Under the pieces are notes generated by a model. The model worked only from the letters and a program-made list of their open reading frames with translations, made no database searches and was not told where the DNA came from. Made by a program: the position numbers and the translations under genes. Positions 43,727 through 54,347 of a DNA stretch of 64,000 nt are shown here, piece after piece (position 1 is the stretch's first letter; each line of letters opens with the position of its first letter). This DNA comes from Drosophila persimilis (taxonomy: Eukaryota; Arthropoda; Insecta; Diptera; Drosophilidae), in the NCBI RefSeq assembly GCF_003286085.1, contig NW_020825338.1, positions 434,001 through 498,000 on the forward strand. Reading direction: 5' to 3'.

Positions 43727-45038
43727 CCTTAGTGTTCTCCACCACTGTAATGTCGGCATCTGGATCGTCCTCGACTTCCTCGTGGCAACACATCGCCTCG
43801 AAGTCGCATCTCAGCGTGCCATCTGTGGAGTAGCCCTCTGGGTCTATCTCTGTGTGATCGTCGGGTGCTTCGATCTCCGAGGCAGCGTCCTGCTCGACTG
43901 GCTTGTCGACAGGACGTGCCTCGGCCGCCGCATCCGACTTGTAGACCTTTATGGTCACAGAGCTGAACCCAAAATTGAGCTCGCCTTTGGCAGCCTCAAT
44001 CGGGGCCAGCGACTCTTTGTTGAGGACGACCACCGCCTGGTTTGTGGGGCCCTGTGTCGCCTCAACTTTGACCACCTTCCAATCCGCTGTTGGGAGGTGG
44101 GGGTTGCATCTTTGCAGCATTTTTAGGATGCGCTCCGGCTCCTTCATGGAGGCGGGCACCCAGACTCTCGCCCTTGGTCTACTGGGCACTTCGCTCCAGT
44201 CTACAGCGACGAGCTTCGCCCCTGGGTAGACTTCCCCGACTTGCGCTACCGCTGCTTTGTACAGCTGTACGGAGCGCTCATCTTCACAGGCTACGATTTT
44301 TATGCAGCCCTGGTACCAGCCCATGTCTCTGCAGACGGGGGGGGGTCCAGGCTGCTTTTCCAGCAGCTCGAAGCAGCGGTCGGCCAGTGCCGCTTCCACC
44401 CACTTCCACTGGTTCCGAGGGATCCGGGAGTCCACGCTGCCTTTGTCCAGGACGCCAATCAGCGTCCTTTCTCTGGCAATCTGCGCGAACGATGCGTTAG
44501 GCAGCACTCTGGAGCGCTTCGGTGTCGGCCCCGGAGTCTCCTGCGAGCGCTGCCTTTTTTGCTGAGGGGCTTCCTGCTTCGGTGCTTCCTTGCCAAAGTT
44601 CGGCAGCACCTTCGAGGCCCACTCGACCTTCTTAATCCATTTGTCCGTCGGGCTGGACATCTGGCTTGCGTTCTGCCGACGGAGTATGTTGCCAGCACTC
44701 CTTCTGTCGGCATATGTAAAGGATTTGGCTTTGACACTAGTAGATGGTGACTCATCCCCCTCCACTTTACCAGCAGGCAGAGCAGCCGCAGGATTGCATA
44801 GCCACTCTGCCAAGGTATCGGTTTTGGGAGCCAATTCACCACCCACCCCGACACCGGGATGGGACCCCTTTGGGCTCTCCCTAGCATCTTCCGCCGCGCA
44901 GGTTTTCCCTGCTGATTTGCGGGTCGGGTCAGGCCTTTGGGCCGCTGCCTTCCCCTGTTTGGGATTGCTCCCTGTTGGCATTTGGGGAGTGCCAGACTCA
45001 TTTTGTTTGTTTTTCAATTCTTCCATTCTTATTCCCAC
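43686..45038 (-). CDS. LINE B ORF1 (gag-like RNA-binding protein)
   Basis: 450 codons, open. Ser/Lys/Pro-rich N-terminus, basic stretch QQKRQRSQETPGPTPKRSR, then a conserved domain shared with LINEs A and C: TLIGVLDKGSVDSRIPRNQW, GPPPVCRDMGWYQGCIKIVACED, PGAKLVAVDWSEVPSRPRARVWVP and NPHLPTADWKVVKVE, probably the DUF4780-type domain. The C-terminus is acidic. No CCHC knuckle was seen. The last 40 nt overlap the ORF2 start, so ORF2 is probably translated by reinitiation or readthrough. Presumed role: coat the element RNA. Confidence 0.8.
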   Translation of the reverse strand: MGIRMEELKNKQNESGTPQMPTGSNPKQGKAAAQRPDPTRKSAGKTCAAEDARESPKGSHPGVGVGGELAPKTDTLAEWLCNPAAALPAGKVEGDESPSTSVKAKSFTYADRRSAGNILRRQNASQMSSPTDKWIKKVEWASKVLPNFGKEAPKQEAPQQKRQRSQETPGPTPKRSRVLPNASFAQIARERTLIGVLDKGSVDSRIPRNQWKWVEAALADRCFELLEKQPGPPPVCRDMGWYQGCIKIVACEDERSVQLYKAAVAQVGEVYPGAKLVAVDWSEVPSRPRARVWVPASMKEPERILKMLQRCNPHLPTADWKVVKVEATQGPTNQAVVVLNKESLAPIEAAKGELNFGFSSVTIKVYKSDAAAEARPVDKPVEQDAASEIEAPDDHTEIDPEGYSTDGTLRCDFEAMCCHEEVEDDPDADITVVENTKDVPEAPSDQSPPL

Positions 45039-45520
45039 GAGCTGCAGAGAAGGGGTACGGTCCGTCCGGGCAGAGATCCACGTTGCCCGGATAAGGCATA
45101 CTTAGAACAGGGGGCTGCCAAGTCCCTGAGCTCTCCGTTAACGACTGGGCTAGTTTTATATACCGGGCCCCCAGCCAGGCTGACTCTCGGCACGGGTCGA
45201 ATAACACTCTTAGTCCGGCCCGGTGTGAGCTGAATGTGGGGGGTTGGGATGTGGGTAGGTAGTGTGTAGGGATGGGGAGTGTGTGAGCTACTTATAAGAG
45301 GCGGCACCACAAGCGCATCGTCAGTGTTGCTACTTCGCGAACACCCGCTGGCTGTCCGGGGCTGCTTATTTTCGGTACTCTCCCTAGGGATGTCCGATTA
45401 TTCGCAGCTGACCTACCTATATGACCTGTATATAGGTAGGTCGTTCGCTATCCGCAACCTGCGACCCGTCCGGTGGCCTCAGCTAGGCCCCCTTTGAGCC
45501 ACCTCACGAGCTCATCAGAC
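45039..45520 (-). other. LINE B 5' leader
   Basis: About 480 nt of untranslated sequence between the target-site duplication and ORF1; expected to hold the internal promoter. No motif identified with confidence. Confidence 0.55.
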
Positions 45521-45537
45521 CAGAAAATAATCCCCAA

Positions 45538-46718
45538 AGTACCCCGACTATGTGGAAAAGGGGGGAAACTTGTACCGGCACATTCCTCACCGGGCAGGGA
45601 GCGAAGAAGTCGCCTCGTGGAAGTTATGTGTGCCGAAATATGCCCGAGAAAGGGTTTTAAAGGAGAGCCACGATAACCCGGAAGCAGGCCACGCCGGCGG
45701 AAGGAGAACCGCAGCACGGGTGGCGGCAAGATATTACTGGCCAGGGATGTACAGGGACGTTAGGGCCTACGTGCGGAAGTGTAAACTATGTCTTCGTTTT
45801 AAGCCAAGTCAGCTAAAAGTAGCAGGGGAAATGTTGACACAGGTGCCGGAAGAACCATGGGCAACGGTATGCGCGGACTTTGTGGGTCCTCTGCCGAGGT
45901 CGAAGCATGGGAACTCGATGCTGTTTGTGCTAGTGGATCGATTCTCAAAGTGGACCGAGTTGGTTCCGCTGAGGAAGGCCACAGCCGAGGCACTAATAAA
46001 GGCCTGTCGAGAGCGCATAATAGCCCGTTTTGGGGCGCCCAAAGTCTTCATTACGGACAATGGGGTGCGGCTTACAAGCAGGACATTTAAAAGATTCCTG
46101 GAGCAGCTAGGAGTTCGCCACCAGTTTACGGCGTCATACACGCCGCAAGAGAATCCGACAAAGCGAACGAACAGAAGGGTAAAGACCATGATAGCCCAGT
46201 TCACCGAGGGTGATCGAAGGTGCTGGGACGAAAAATGGCCGGAGCTAATGCTGGCCATGAATTCGGGAGTGTCGGATACAACAGGATATTCACCGGCGTT
46301 CGTGGTGCAAGGAAGGGAACCCCGGCTGCCAAAGGCCCTATATGACGAGGAGACGGTAGGCACGGGACAAGGCACAGAGACGCCGGATAAAAATGCGAAG
46401 AAATTAAAGGAGCTGTTTCAGTTGGTTCGACGCAACTTGGAAAGGGCAGCCCAGGATCAGGCCAGGCATTACAACCTGAGAAGAAGACCGTGGAGACCTA
46501 AAGTGGGAGAGGTCGTATGGGCCAAACAGCACCACCTTTTCAATGCAGCGGCGGGATTCGCCGCGAAGCTGGCACCAAGGTACGATGGGCCATACCGGAT
46601 AGAGGACTTTATATCCCCAGTTATCTGCAACCTAAGAAAGGAGGGCGACAGGAAGAAGAGAACGGCACACATACGAGATCTGAAACCCCAACCCGAGGAG
46701 CGAGAGACGCAGGGGTGA
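45538..46718 (+). pseudogene. LTR element 2 integrase, catalytic Glu changed
   Basis: Open frame 45552-46718, continuing pol after LINE B. Zinc finger H40, H47, C77, C80. Core: CADFVGPLPRSKHG (D109), FITDNGVRL (D169). Alignment with the integrase of the other gypsy element (D616 and E651, 35 apart) puts the third catalytic residue at position 204, which is Lys (AAG) here. C-terminal domain: RPWRPKVGEVVWAKQ, FAAKLAPRYDGPYRIEDFIS. Would insert element DNA; this copy should be inactive. Ends with a TGA near 46718. Confidence 0.82.
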
Positions 46719-47596
46719 GGGGGAATGGATGTAATGGGTCGCCCTAAAGGGTCACGCAGGACCAGGAACGGTAGAGTGCCACGCAGGACACTGGGGACGG
46801 TGCCGCGCAGGACTCGCACGAGACTTGTCAGCACGCAGGGTGACGGACTTGTGCACTTAGATTAAAAAAAAAAAAAAAGGAGGAACAGGAAAGCCGTGGT
46901 TGGAAAGATCTGGAAAAAAAAGGTAAAAGTTAGTAGGAAGAAAGAAAAATAAAACGAGAAGAGGAAAAGCTCAGCAAACCTGAACAGGAAACGCGTCCCC
47001 AAAGCTGGGAGGCGAATCCGGGGTCGGGGAGGGTAATCTCAGGCAGCGGATGACCAGAGAAACAGGGCAACTACGAGCGTCGGGCCGGAACGACGGGTGC
47101 CGCTCATGCGTGGACTACCGGGCGAGGAGTCGGATGATCCTCGGGTCCGAGTCACTGTGTGAGGGAAAAAGTCAAAAGTGTCCGGCCAGTGGCGCATAGG
47201 AGTTGCCCTGGGATGTGAGCCAAAGATTCCAGCACGGGCGGAGGGTCGGAGGGCCCATTGTTCACGAGCGGAATCGCGGCAAGCGGCCCGCATTGAGGGC
47301 AGAGGGCGAGCTGGAAAGGGAGAAAGGGTTGAGTGAAAGTCATCCGGGTCGGGAGAACTCACCCAGGCCAAGGAGGGTCCAATCAGCACGGGATGAAGAA
47401 GACAGGTCGACGGTAGCATGGAATTAAATAGCAATTAAAATAAACAGAAATAAAGGGCTAAATAAAAATTGGGAATAAGCAAAAATAAAATGGGGGAATA
47501 AAAAGCAAAATAATCACAAACGGGAAGGGGGTGGGTCCATCAAAGATGGAAAAATGTTATCCATCAGCCAACAGAGAAACGCGGCGAGAACACAAC

Positions 47597-47598
<2 letters not shown>
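46719..47598 (+). other. post-pol region of LTR element 2
   Basis: No plausible coding frame on the element strand. GC-rich with CACGCAGGAC near-repeats (46754-46840), an A-run at 46864-46878, then A-rich sequence with several AATAAA-like motifs (47400-47520). It continues on the far side of LINE D. Target duplication of LINE D occupies 47585-47598. Confidence 0.5.
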
Positions 47599-47636
<38 letters not shown>

Positions 47637-47808
47637 CGTTGAATCCGTACATTGCCTATATCGTAACACCTATATCTTAACAACCCAGGTAAATAGTATT
47701 AAGGAGACCAAACCTATTGCTTTATGCAAGAGGACTTATAGAGTTATAATATAGTATAGTATATAGTAATAATAAAAAAAAGTAATATTATAATATTGGG
47801 AGGGAAAC

Positions 47809-50529
47809 TTAGAGTTGGCCAATAGTTTTGGCAAAACCCAATCTCTTCAACCGCCTCAAAGGCCTGGCAGGTAGTAATCGTCTGGCGAGCATACTATGGT
47901 GTCTAATTAGCTTGTCACTGTATCTGCTGGTGTGCCTTCCAATCTGCTCCTCTACTGTATGCAGATTCAAATCCCGATGTAGGGTGGAGCCGCGCACGTA
48001 CCAAGGGCAGTTCGTTATTTGCCTCATGGCGCGATTCTGCAAGACCTGTATCCGTTTATAGTTCGATTTGGCAGCTATACCCCAAATCTTCACACCGTAG
48101 AGCCAGATCGGGGCTACACAGTGTACATAAACTGCTCTTTTGGCTCTCAGTGACATGGTGCTTCTTCTGTTAATTACCCACCGCAATTGCTGCATTCTTT
48201 GCCCACATTTACGAGCCGTAGCTTTCAAGTGTGGACCAAAAGTAAGACGCTTATCAAGGGTGATACCGAGATACTTTGCTTGCTCTGGTTGGTCCAAAGT
48301 TACGCCTTCAAGCTTTATGGGTGGGGTGTGGTCTATGAGCGCTTTCAGGGTGAAGCATGGATTGGTGGTCTTCAGTGGGTTGACTTTTAAATTCCATCTT
48401 TTGCACCAAGCTGCCAAAGAGTAGAGGTACTCTTGGAGACCATCTGCTGCCTCAAGGCTGCACTTGGAGCTGTAGAGCAGTGCTATATCGTCCGCGTAGG
48501 TAGCAAGCAGAGCCTTACGGGGGGCCTCCATATGTTGCTCGCTTGAGGAGGGTAGATCTGCAGTATAGATAGAGTAAAGCAGCGGGCCAAGGACGCTGCC
48601 CTGTGGAACTCCAGCTCTCATTTGGCAAGGTGTTGAATGTGTGTTCCTGAACCTGACCATAAACTGACGTCCTTCCAAGTATGATCGTAGGACACCGTAG
48701 TATGGTGCTGGGAACAGTTTTTTAATTTTGCTCAGTAGGCCGATATGCCAAACTCTATCGAAGGCTTGCTGCATATCAATAAAGACTGCATTGCAGTATT
48801 CTAGATCATCATAGGCCTGTAGGATGTGTCCTGCCAATCTGTGGACTTGCTCCACTGTGCCGTGTCCCTCCCGAAAGCCAAACTGGTGATCCGGCAAGAT
48901 ACCGCATTCCTTGATGATGCCACCAAGACGATTGGCAAGAAGCCTTTCCCAGACCTTCGATAAGGAAGACAAGAGACTTATTGGCCGATACGACTCAGCG
49001 TCGTCCTCCGGTTTTCCAGGCTTATGGATCATCAGGATTGTTGCTATCTTCCACTGCTTAGGGAAAAACTGCATGCTTAACATGGCGTTAAAAATGAGCA
49101 CTATGTAGAGTATCGCCCGAGTAGGCAATGCTTTCAGTGTGGAATTGCACACTCTGTCAATGCCAGGAGCCTTCTTCCTCGGTAGGGACTTGATGACTTC
49201 AACAATCTCCTCAGCCCTGGCTGGTTTAATGGGTAAGGCCATTTGTAGAGGTGTTTGCAGACTATCTTTTGTCTCTTTGTACTGCGCCTCCGTGGCGAAT
49301 TGGTAATGGGTGAACCTGTCCCCTAAATGATGTGCAAACGAATTGGCCTGCTCTTCTTCGTTTCTAGCAAGTTCACCGTTGGGACACCGGATGGGAATCT
49401 GTCTGAACGGTTGTCTCTTATGAGACTTAGTGGTCTTCCAAAGCGAATATCCAGCATCCACGGTGTAATCCATGGAAGCAAGCTTTTGTTCAAAGAAGTT
49501 GCTTCGAAGTTCTCTCAGGGTGTTTCGAAGTTGCTTGGCAGCCCGGTTCCATAGAGTTCGGTCCCATGGGTCTTGAGATCGGATTGCGCGTCTTCGAAGT
49601 CTCCTTTTTTGTGACAAAAGCTCTCTGGCCTCTCTTGTAAGAACTATTCCATAGGCGGCGCTTGTCGGAGGATGCGAGGGCGTTGAGGCAGCAGCAGCCA
49701 TGTGTATACTCTCTGTGATGTTATCTACAGCCATCTCGATATCTTCCTCAGAGTTTAGCGAGACGTTCAGTTGAATCGACCTCTCCAAATGTTGCCTAAA
49801 TGCGAGCAGATCAGTGTGCTTGGTGACTAGATGAGGGCTTGGATTTTCTATAATGCCATCTGTTTTAATGCTGATGACTAAGGCCAGATGGTCGGAGTCC
49901 AGATCCCAGCTCTGACTTATTGTTGCTCGAGAATCCGGAATACCATGATGTACTGCGAAGTCTATGCAGGACGGCGTGTGATTGAGTACATATGGGTACC
50001 TGGTTGGTGATCCAGTTGCAAGGATCTTAGCGCCAGTAGCAGAGATGGCTTCCGCTAGCTCTCGCCCCCTAGGGGAATTGTAAGTGTCTCCCCACATCCA
50101 GTGTCGGGCATTCCAGTCACCACCAACCAAATTCCTTTGCCCGCAAGCACGGAGTGCATCGATGTAATGTCTTTCCTCAATCCTGACTCTGGGAGGGCAG
50201 TAAATGGCGCTGAACTCCACATCGCCCAGTCCTGTGGCTACTTTTACTGCTGACATTTGCATGCTGCGTGTCTCAATGACCCTTTGTGGAAAATGACGAA
50301 GCGAAGTCTTAACTAAAACCGCACCTCCACCAACGCTATTATTATTCCGCGATGGCTTGAAGGCTGGATAGAAGGCATATCCATGTATTTTAACAGCTGC
50401 CCCTCTTTTAATTCTGATCTCCGTCAAAAGAAGAATGTCAACGCTATTCTTGTGCGCGAAGAGCACAACCTCTTTTGCTTTCCGTGAAATGCCGTTAGCA
50501 TTCCAGATGAGAACCTTTAGTGGGTTCAT
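47809..50529 (-). CDS. LINE D ORF2: endonuclease and reverse transcriptase
   Basis: 906 codons, uninterrupted, close to the usual Jockey ORF2 length. Endonuclease: VLIWNANGISRKAKE, LLLTEIRIKRG, GGDWNARHWMWGD, SDHLALV. RT: KAPGIDRVCNSTLKAL, ESYRPISLLSSLSKVWERLL, HQFGFREGHGTVEQVHR, motif A AVFIDMQQAFDRVW, GVPQGSVLGPLLYSIY, motif C ATYADDIALLY, thumb YLGITLDKRLTFGPHL. All catalytic Asp residues are present. Its ATG overlaps the ORF1 stop (ATGA), so translation by stop-start coupling is likely. No inactivating lesion was found in this ORF. Confidence 0.9.
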   Translation of the reverse strand: MNPLKVLIWNANGISRKAKEVVLFAHKNSVDILLLTEIRIKRGAAVKIHGYAFYPAFKPSRNNNSVGGGAVLVKTSLRHFPQRVIETRSMQMSAVKVATGLGDVEFSAIYCPPRVRIEERHYIDALRACGQRNLVGGDWNARHWMWGDTYNSPRGRELAEAISATGAKILATGSPTRYPYVLNHTPSCIDFAVHHGIPDSRATISQSWDLDSDHLALVISIKTDGIIENPSPHLVTKHTDLLAFRQHLERSIQLNVSLNSEEDIEMAVDNITESIHMAAAASTPSHPPTSAAYGIVLTREARELLSQKRRLRRRAIRSQDPWDRTLWNRAAKQLRNTLRELRSNFFEQKLASMDYTVDAGYSLWKTTKSHKRQPFRQIPIRCPNGELARNEEEQANSFAHHLGDRFTHYQFATEAQYKETKDSLQTPLQMALPIKPARAEEIVEVIKSLPRKKAPGIDRVCNSTLKALPTRAILYIVLIFNAMLSMQFFPKQWKIATILMIHKPGKPEDDAESYRPISLLSSLSKVWERLLANRLGGIIKECGILPDHQFGFREGHGTVEQVHRLAGHILQAYDDLEYCNAVFIDMQQAFDRVWHIGLLSKIKKLFPAPYYGVLRSYLEGRQFMVRFRNTHSTPCQMRAGVPQGSVLGPLLYSIYTADLPSSSEQHMEAPRKALLATYADDIALLYSSKCSLEAADGLQEYLYSLAAWCKRWNLKVNPLKTTNPCFTLKALIDHTPPIKLEGVTLDQPEQAKYLGITLDKRLTFGPHLKATARKCGQRMQQLRWVINRRSTMSLRAKRAVYVHCVAPIWLYGVKIWGIAAKSNYKRIQVLQNRAMRQITNCPWYVRGSTLHRDLNLHTVEEQIGRHTSRYSDKLIRHHSMLARRLLPARPLRRLKRLGFAKTIGQL

Positions 50530-52122
50530 TGAGATGCTGAAACGTTGTTCTGGAGCTGAAGATTAGATCCAGCCCATTGCTTAATCGTGTTGGCCAATTC
50601 AAAAACCATTTTTTCAAGTTTTTCAAGGCGTTGATTGGCTTGACTATTATGCTGCTGCTGTTCTTGCTGCTGTTGCTGTAGCCACATAAGATACTGTTGC
50701 TGCTGCTGCTGTTGGAGCTGTTGTTGCCATTGTTGAAATTGTGTCTGCTGTTGTTGTAGCAGTGCCTGAACTTCATATGAATTCTGTTGCTGGTTATTCA
50801 ATCCTTGTGGCTGATGCGCTTGTAGACTTCTTTGCGGAGCCAATTGATCGGCGTAGAAACTCCTGATACCATTGGCATCCTTTATAACTGGCCATATGGC
50901 TTCCAGAGCAGTGAATGCAGGTTGGCTGTGCATCTAGGGGGCGTGTGCATTGTGAGGCGCACAGTTGTGATGTCTGCGGCAGTATTTGGCTGTGTGGCCG
51001 AAATCCTGGCATCGACGACATTGAGCAATCTCTGTGGATTTTCGCATCCTTTCAATCCTTATTTTTTGGCGGCAAAGAGTCTTGACTTGGTAAATTTCGT
51101 TAATTTTTGCACAAGGCTTAATATTAATGAAAAAAATATTAAGTTTTTCGTCCTTGTTAGTCCTTGAGCTTGGATTATGGATGTGAAGGACCTCGAAGCC
51201 CAACATTTTAAATCCGGCGGTAATATCATTGTTTAGGGTGCTATGATGTAGGTCTCTTACAACAATTCTATGAGGCTTTTCAGTCTGCAATTGGTATGTG
51301 TGGAATTCTATTCTAATGGCATCGAAACGATCCACAATTGCTCTATAGGTATCACTGTCTTTGGGGAGGATTCTGACCGTTTCCCCCTGGTTAGCTTTGA
51401 CGACAACGTTATTCAAATTTGCAACGTCCTTTATGACATCAAATAAGTCATTTAAGTTGCTAATATTGACAACTATTTGCGGTGGTTTTGGAGGGCCTTT
51501 AAGCTGATTACCAGAGCTCGTTGATTCTCCTTGAAGACACTGGTCTGTATTAACTGCTTCATAACTGTTCATCTATTTGGTCATTTCCAGCGTCTGCGTC
51601 TACATTCATCCGAAGTTCCTCATTATTACTATCACTTGGGATGTTCGTGTCAAGAATGGCAAATCTGTTGTTGGTGTTTGCCTGTTGGCTTGTAGTGGGG
51701 GGCACGCCCAGCACCCGGCCGCCGCTCCCTCGCTTAGATTTAGGATAGGATGACAAAGTCTGATAGTTTTTTCTTTTGCCCGTTCTCCGTTTTTGAGCAT
51801 CCAGAAGTCGTTCGGCAGCAGTGCGAAGTGTTTTTGCCTCAGTGTCGTCGGGGCATGTGGATATGGAGTTTTCTTGGCTATCAAAGCTTAGTGCAGGGCA
51901 GATACTGCTTATTGTAGCAGTTGCCATGGTGTAGGTGGTGTTGTTGGTGGCACTAGTGAATGTTACTGTTGTTGTGGTTTCTGTGCATGTAGAGCGTTCA
52001 GCCTCTGAACGGTACTCAGAACGAACCTCAGAAGGTAATTTGCCTGATATTAGAAGCATTCTCTCATGATCAGACCGCTTATTTCTAAGCCGAGAGTCAG
52101 ATGAACTATTCGCATTCATTAT
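50526..52122 (-). pseudogene. LINE D ORF1 (Gag-like), frameshifted
   Basis: Starts at MNANSSSDSRLRNKRS (52122). Open to 51559, then the frame changes to 51572-50934, which holds an RRM-like part (RIVVRDLHHSTLNNDITAGF) and the zinc knuckles CRRCQDFGHTAKYC. A further pair of shifts between about 50960 and 50860 lets the last knuckle (CIHCSGSHMASYKGC, frame 51021-50794) be read. The C-terminus returns to the 50933-50526 frame with a long Gln-rich run (LQQQQQQQYLMWLQQQQQ). RNA-binding coat protein in Jockey elements; three or more lesions here. Confidence 0.75.
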
Positions 52123-52467
52123 ACCGTAGCTGATAAGCGAAGTTTTTATTGCCCCTCTTGTGCGGCTGTGCGCAGACTGAGGGGAATGTCTTGCCCGAAG
52201 GGCAGTGAATACAGTTGTAAAAACGTTCACAAATGTGTTTTTTGTTTTTTTCCAATTGCCGACACCGCACGAAGCAGCACCCGAATTTATGATGTATGCT
52301 ATTTTTAGCACACAAGAGAATGCTCCGTTAAAGCAGAATAAAGAAAACAACTTTGCACAAGCGCGACACAACCGATCTCTATGAAAGTTGATTCGAGACT
52401 CCACACTCCACTCGAGAACACAACAGTATCCAAAATAAAGGGATAAGGCGAAATCGGATAGGCGAAA

Positions 52468-52694
52468 TCTTTCAGGGGAAAGATGCCGTTAGAGAGCGCG
52501 GCCGGCAGAGGGACGAGGCTGAGGCCCATGAGTACAAACGCAACAACCGTTAGAACCAGGCAAGAGAGAGCGAAACCCGGAGCACCGGCACCGTTAGAGG
52601 GAACGATTGGCAATGCAACGCGTGTATATAGGCGGGTGGAAAACGGAACAACGAACACTGGAAGGTAATTATCCACGAGGATGGCAGGAAGAAG
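52468..52694 (+). promoter_or_regulatory. possible splice acceptor and leader of the 3' ORF
   Basis: CGAAATCTTTCAG/GGGAAAG (about 52460-52475) has the form of a 3' splice site upstream of the extra ORF, as expected if it were expressed from a spliced subgenomic RNA. Sequence-pattern inference only. Confidence 0.25.
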
Positions 52695-54347
52695 ATGGAG
52701 GATCTTAGGGCCTTCCTGGAGGAGCAACAGGCGATAGTAGGAGAAGGGGGCTACCGCGCCGATGCTTCTCGTCAGCGACGGGCGTCCTTGCTCTCGCGTG
52801 GAGACGAGGAGGATTGGTGCGATGGCTCCCAGTTCCTCCAGCTGCTGGCCTCGCCGTTGGTGTCGCCGGCGCCGTTGGGGCACGACTCGGTGTCGCCGAC
52901 GGTGTCATCGGATGAGGGCGCCGAGGAGAGCGACGACGAGGTCCTATGCACCGACGGCCCGCGCGCCCCAACCGCTCAAGAGAAGGCCAGGTGGAGACGG
53001 CAGCAAAGGGCGGAGCCAGAGACGAGGCGTAGAAGACCGCTGACCCTGCGCGACAAGATCGAGGCGGTGAGGCGGAGATTTCAGGAGGCGACGCCGGAGG
53101 AGAAGCGCCGGATCCACCGGGTGCTGGAGGCGGCGCGGGCGATCAGGCGGCGGAGGGACGAGCGGCTGGAGGCACGGCGGCGACAGGCGAGAAGAGCCGC
53201 CAGTAAGGAGGAGCCCGGCCAAGAGAGCGACGAGGCGCCGCCACCCCCACCATTCCGGGTGGTGCTGCCGCCGATGCAGACCCGGACCGACGAGGCAGAG
53301 ACCGAGGGGGCGCAGCCCCAGGCCATGGGCGAGCGGGCTACGAACCCCGAGGCCCAGTAGCAGCGGCGGCTGCAGCAGGCCGAGGAGGAGGAAGGCGAGC
53401 TGTGGCAGCCTACGCCACCGGCCGAGGACGACGAGGGTCCCGAGAGGCGGCAACCGCAGACCGAGGAGGAGCAGCAGCAGCAGCAGCACCAGCAGCCGCA
53501 TCACCAGCAGCAGGGGCAGTGGCAGCAGCAACCACAATGGAGGGGACCGGAGGCGGCCGTAATGGGACCGTACGTATCGCAGGAGGTGCGGACCGCCGTG
53601 CGCCAGGGGATGGTGTGGCACCACCAGACCCTGCACATCACGTGGGCCTCGGGGCCCGCCCCGTGCGAAGCCCAGCCAGAGGCCGGCGCCCGGGTGTGGG
53701 AGGAGAGCCCACGCGGCAGTAACAACAGGGACCCGCGGAGGAGGAACCCCGGACCCGCCCCCACGACCTCAGCGGCAGCAATGGCGACGACAGAGGCAGC
53801 GACGCGGACAGCAGAGGCGTCGACGGCGGCCCAGACAGCGACGGCGACCCAGACGGCGACGGCCGAGACGGCGACGGCCGAGGCAGCGGCAGACACGGCG
53901 ACGGCAGACACGGCGACGGCGGAAGCGGCGACGGCGGCTACAGCAGGGACGCAGACCGCGGAAACGGCGACGGTGGCCCAGACAGCGACGGCCGAAGCAG
54001 CAGCGACGGCGGCGACAGCACCGACGGAGGTGGAACTCGCGGAAGTCGAGGCGTGGGAGCGCGGACCGTGGCTGTGGCCCGCAGCAGAGAGGTCGACGGC
54101 GGCCGAGCGCCCGGCTCTGAAGCGGCAGTCCTCCTGTCCGGGGCCCCGTGCAGGACCGAAGCGGCCGGCCCTGCAACGGCAGAACTCGGCACCGGCAGCC
54201 ACTGTCCACTGGATAGCGATCCCGCGGGAGGAGTGGCCAGCGGCGGTGATCCGCGCACAAACCCAAATCTGTAAAGAAGCTGGTGAGCGAGCGGGGTATC
54301 CGGTACCGCATTGCTATGACGGCCACGCGCACGGAGGGGTTCCGTGA
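52695..54347 (+). pseudogene. extra 3' ORF of LTR element 2, unknown function
   Basis: One frame of 550 codons, broken only by TAG at 53358-53360, in the place where env lies in other gypsy-type elements. No signal peptide or membrane segment, so not an envelope protein. Order: acidic Ser/Glu/Asp segment (VSSDEGAEESDDEV, near 75); strongly basic, probably helical segment (TLRDKIEAVRRRFQEATPEE, then Arg-rich) near 115-175; Gln/His-rich run (EEEQQQQQHQQPHHQQQGQW); a compact part VSQEVRTAVRQGMVWHHQTLHITWA; Ala/Thr/Glu repeats built on ATAETATAEA (about 380-450); and a C-terminus with RPALKRQSS / RPALQRQNS twice, then IPREEWPAAVIRAQTQICKEAG. I do not recognise the family. A nucleic-acid or chromatin-binding role would fit the composition but is inference. 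Confidence 0.55.
53820..54030 (+). repeat. GC-rich minisatellite-like repeats inside the 3' ORF
   Basis: Degenerate 6-15-bp units on CGGCGACGGC / GACGGCGACC that encode Ala-Thr-Glu repeats; likely slippage-prone. Confidence 0.7.

Larger units (their letters stand above)
39999..45537 (-). mobile_element. LOA-clade LINE 'B', near full length
   Basis: Minus-strand LINE at 40016-45520, flanked by the 17-bp target duplication CAGAAAATAATCCCCAA (39999-40015 and 45521-45537). 5' leader 45520-45039, ORF1 45038-43686, ORF2 43726-40138, then a short 3' region ending in CCTAACCTAACCTAA-like repeats (plus strand GGTTAGGTTAGG, 40016-40036). ORF1 and ORF2 overlap slightly. Apart from one frameshift in ORF2 the copy looks intact. 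Clade from RNase H plus EN/RT motifs; related to Bilbo/Baggins/TRIM. Confidence 0.9.
47585..52426 (-). mobile_element. Jockey-clade LINE 'D', full length
   Basis: Minus-strand LINE at 47599-52412, flanked by CGAGAACACAACAG (47585-47598 and 52413-52426). The 3' end is a 35-nt poly-A (T run 47599-47633). Leader about 52412-52123, ORF1 52122-50526, ORF2 50529-47809, 3' UTR to 47634. No RNase H, as in the Jockey clade. The long homogeneous tail and open ORF2 indicate recent arrival. Confidence 0.9.

Noticed and set aside
43782..44750. Plus-strand frames (114-169 codons) opposite LINE B ORF1
   Set aside because: Antisense shadows of a well-conserved LINE ORF1.
52695..54347. Envelope (env) gene in LTR element 2
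   Set aside because: The product has no signal peptide, transmembrane anchor or furin-type context.
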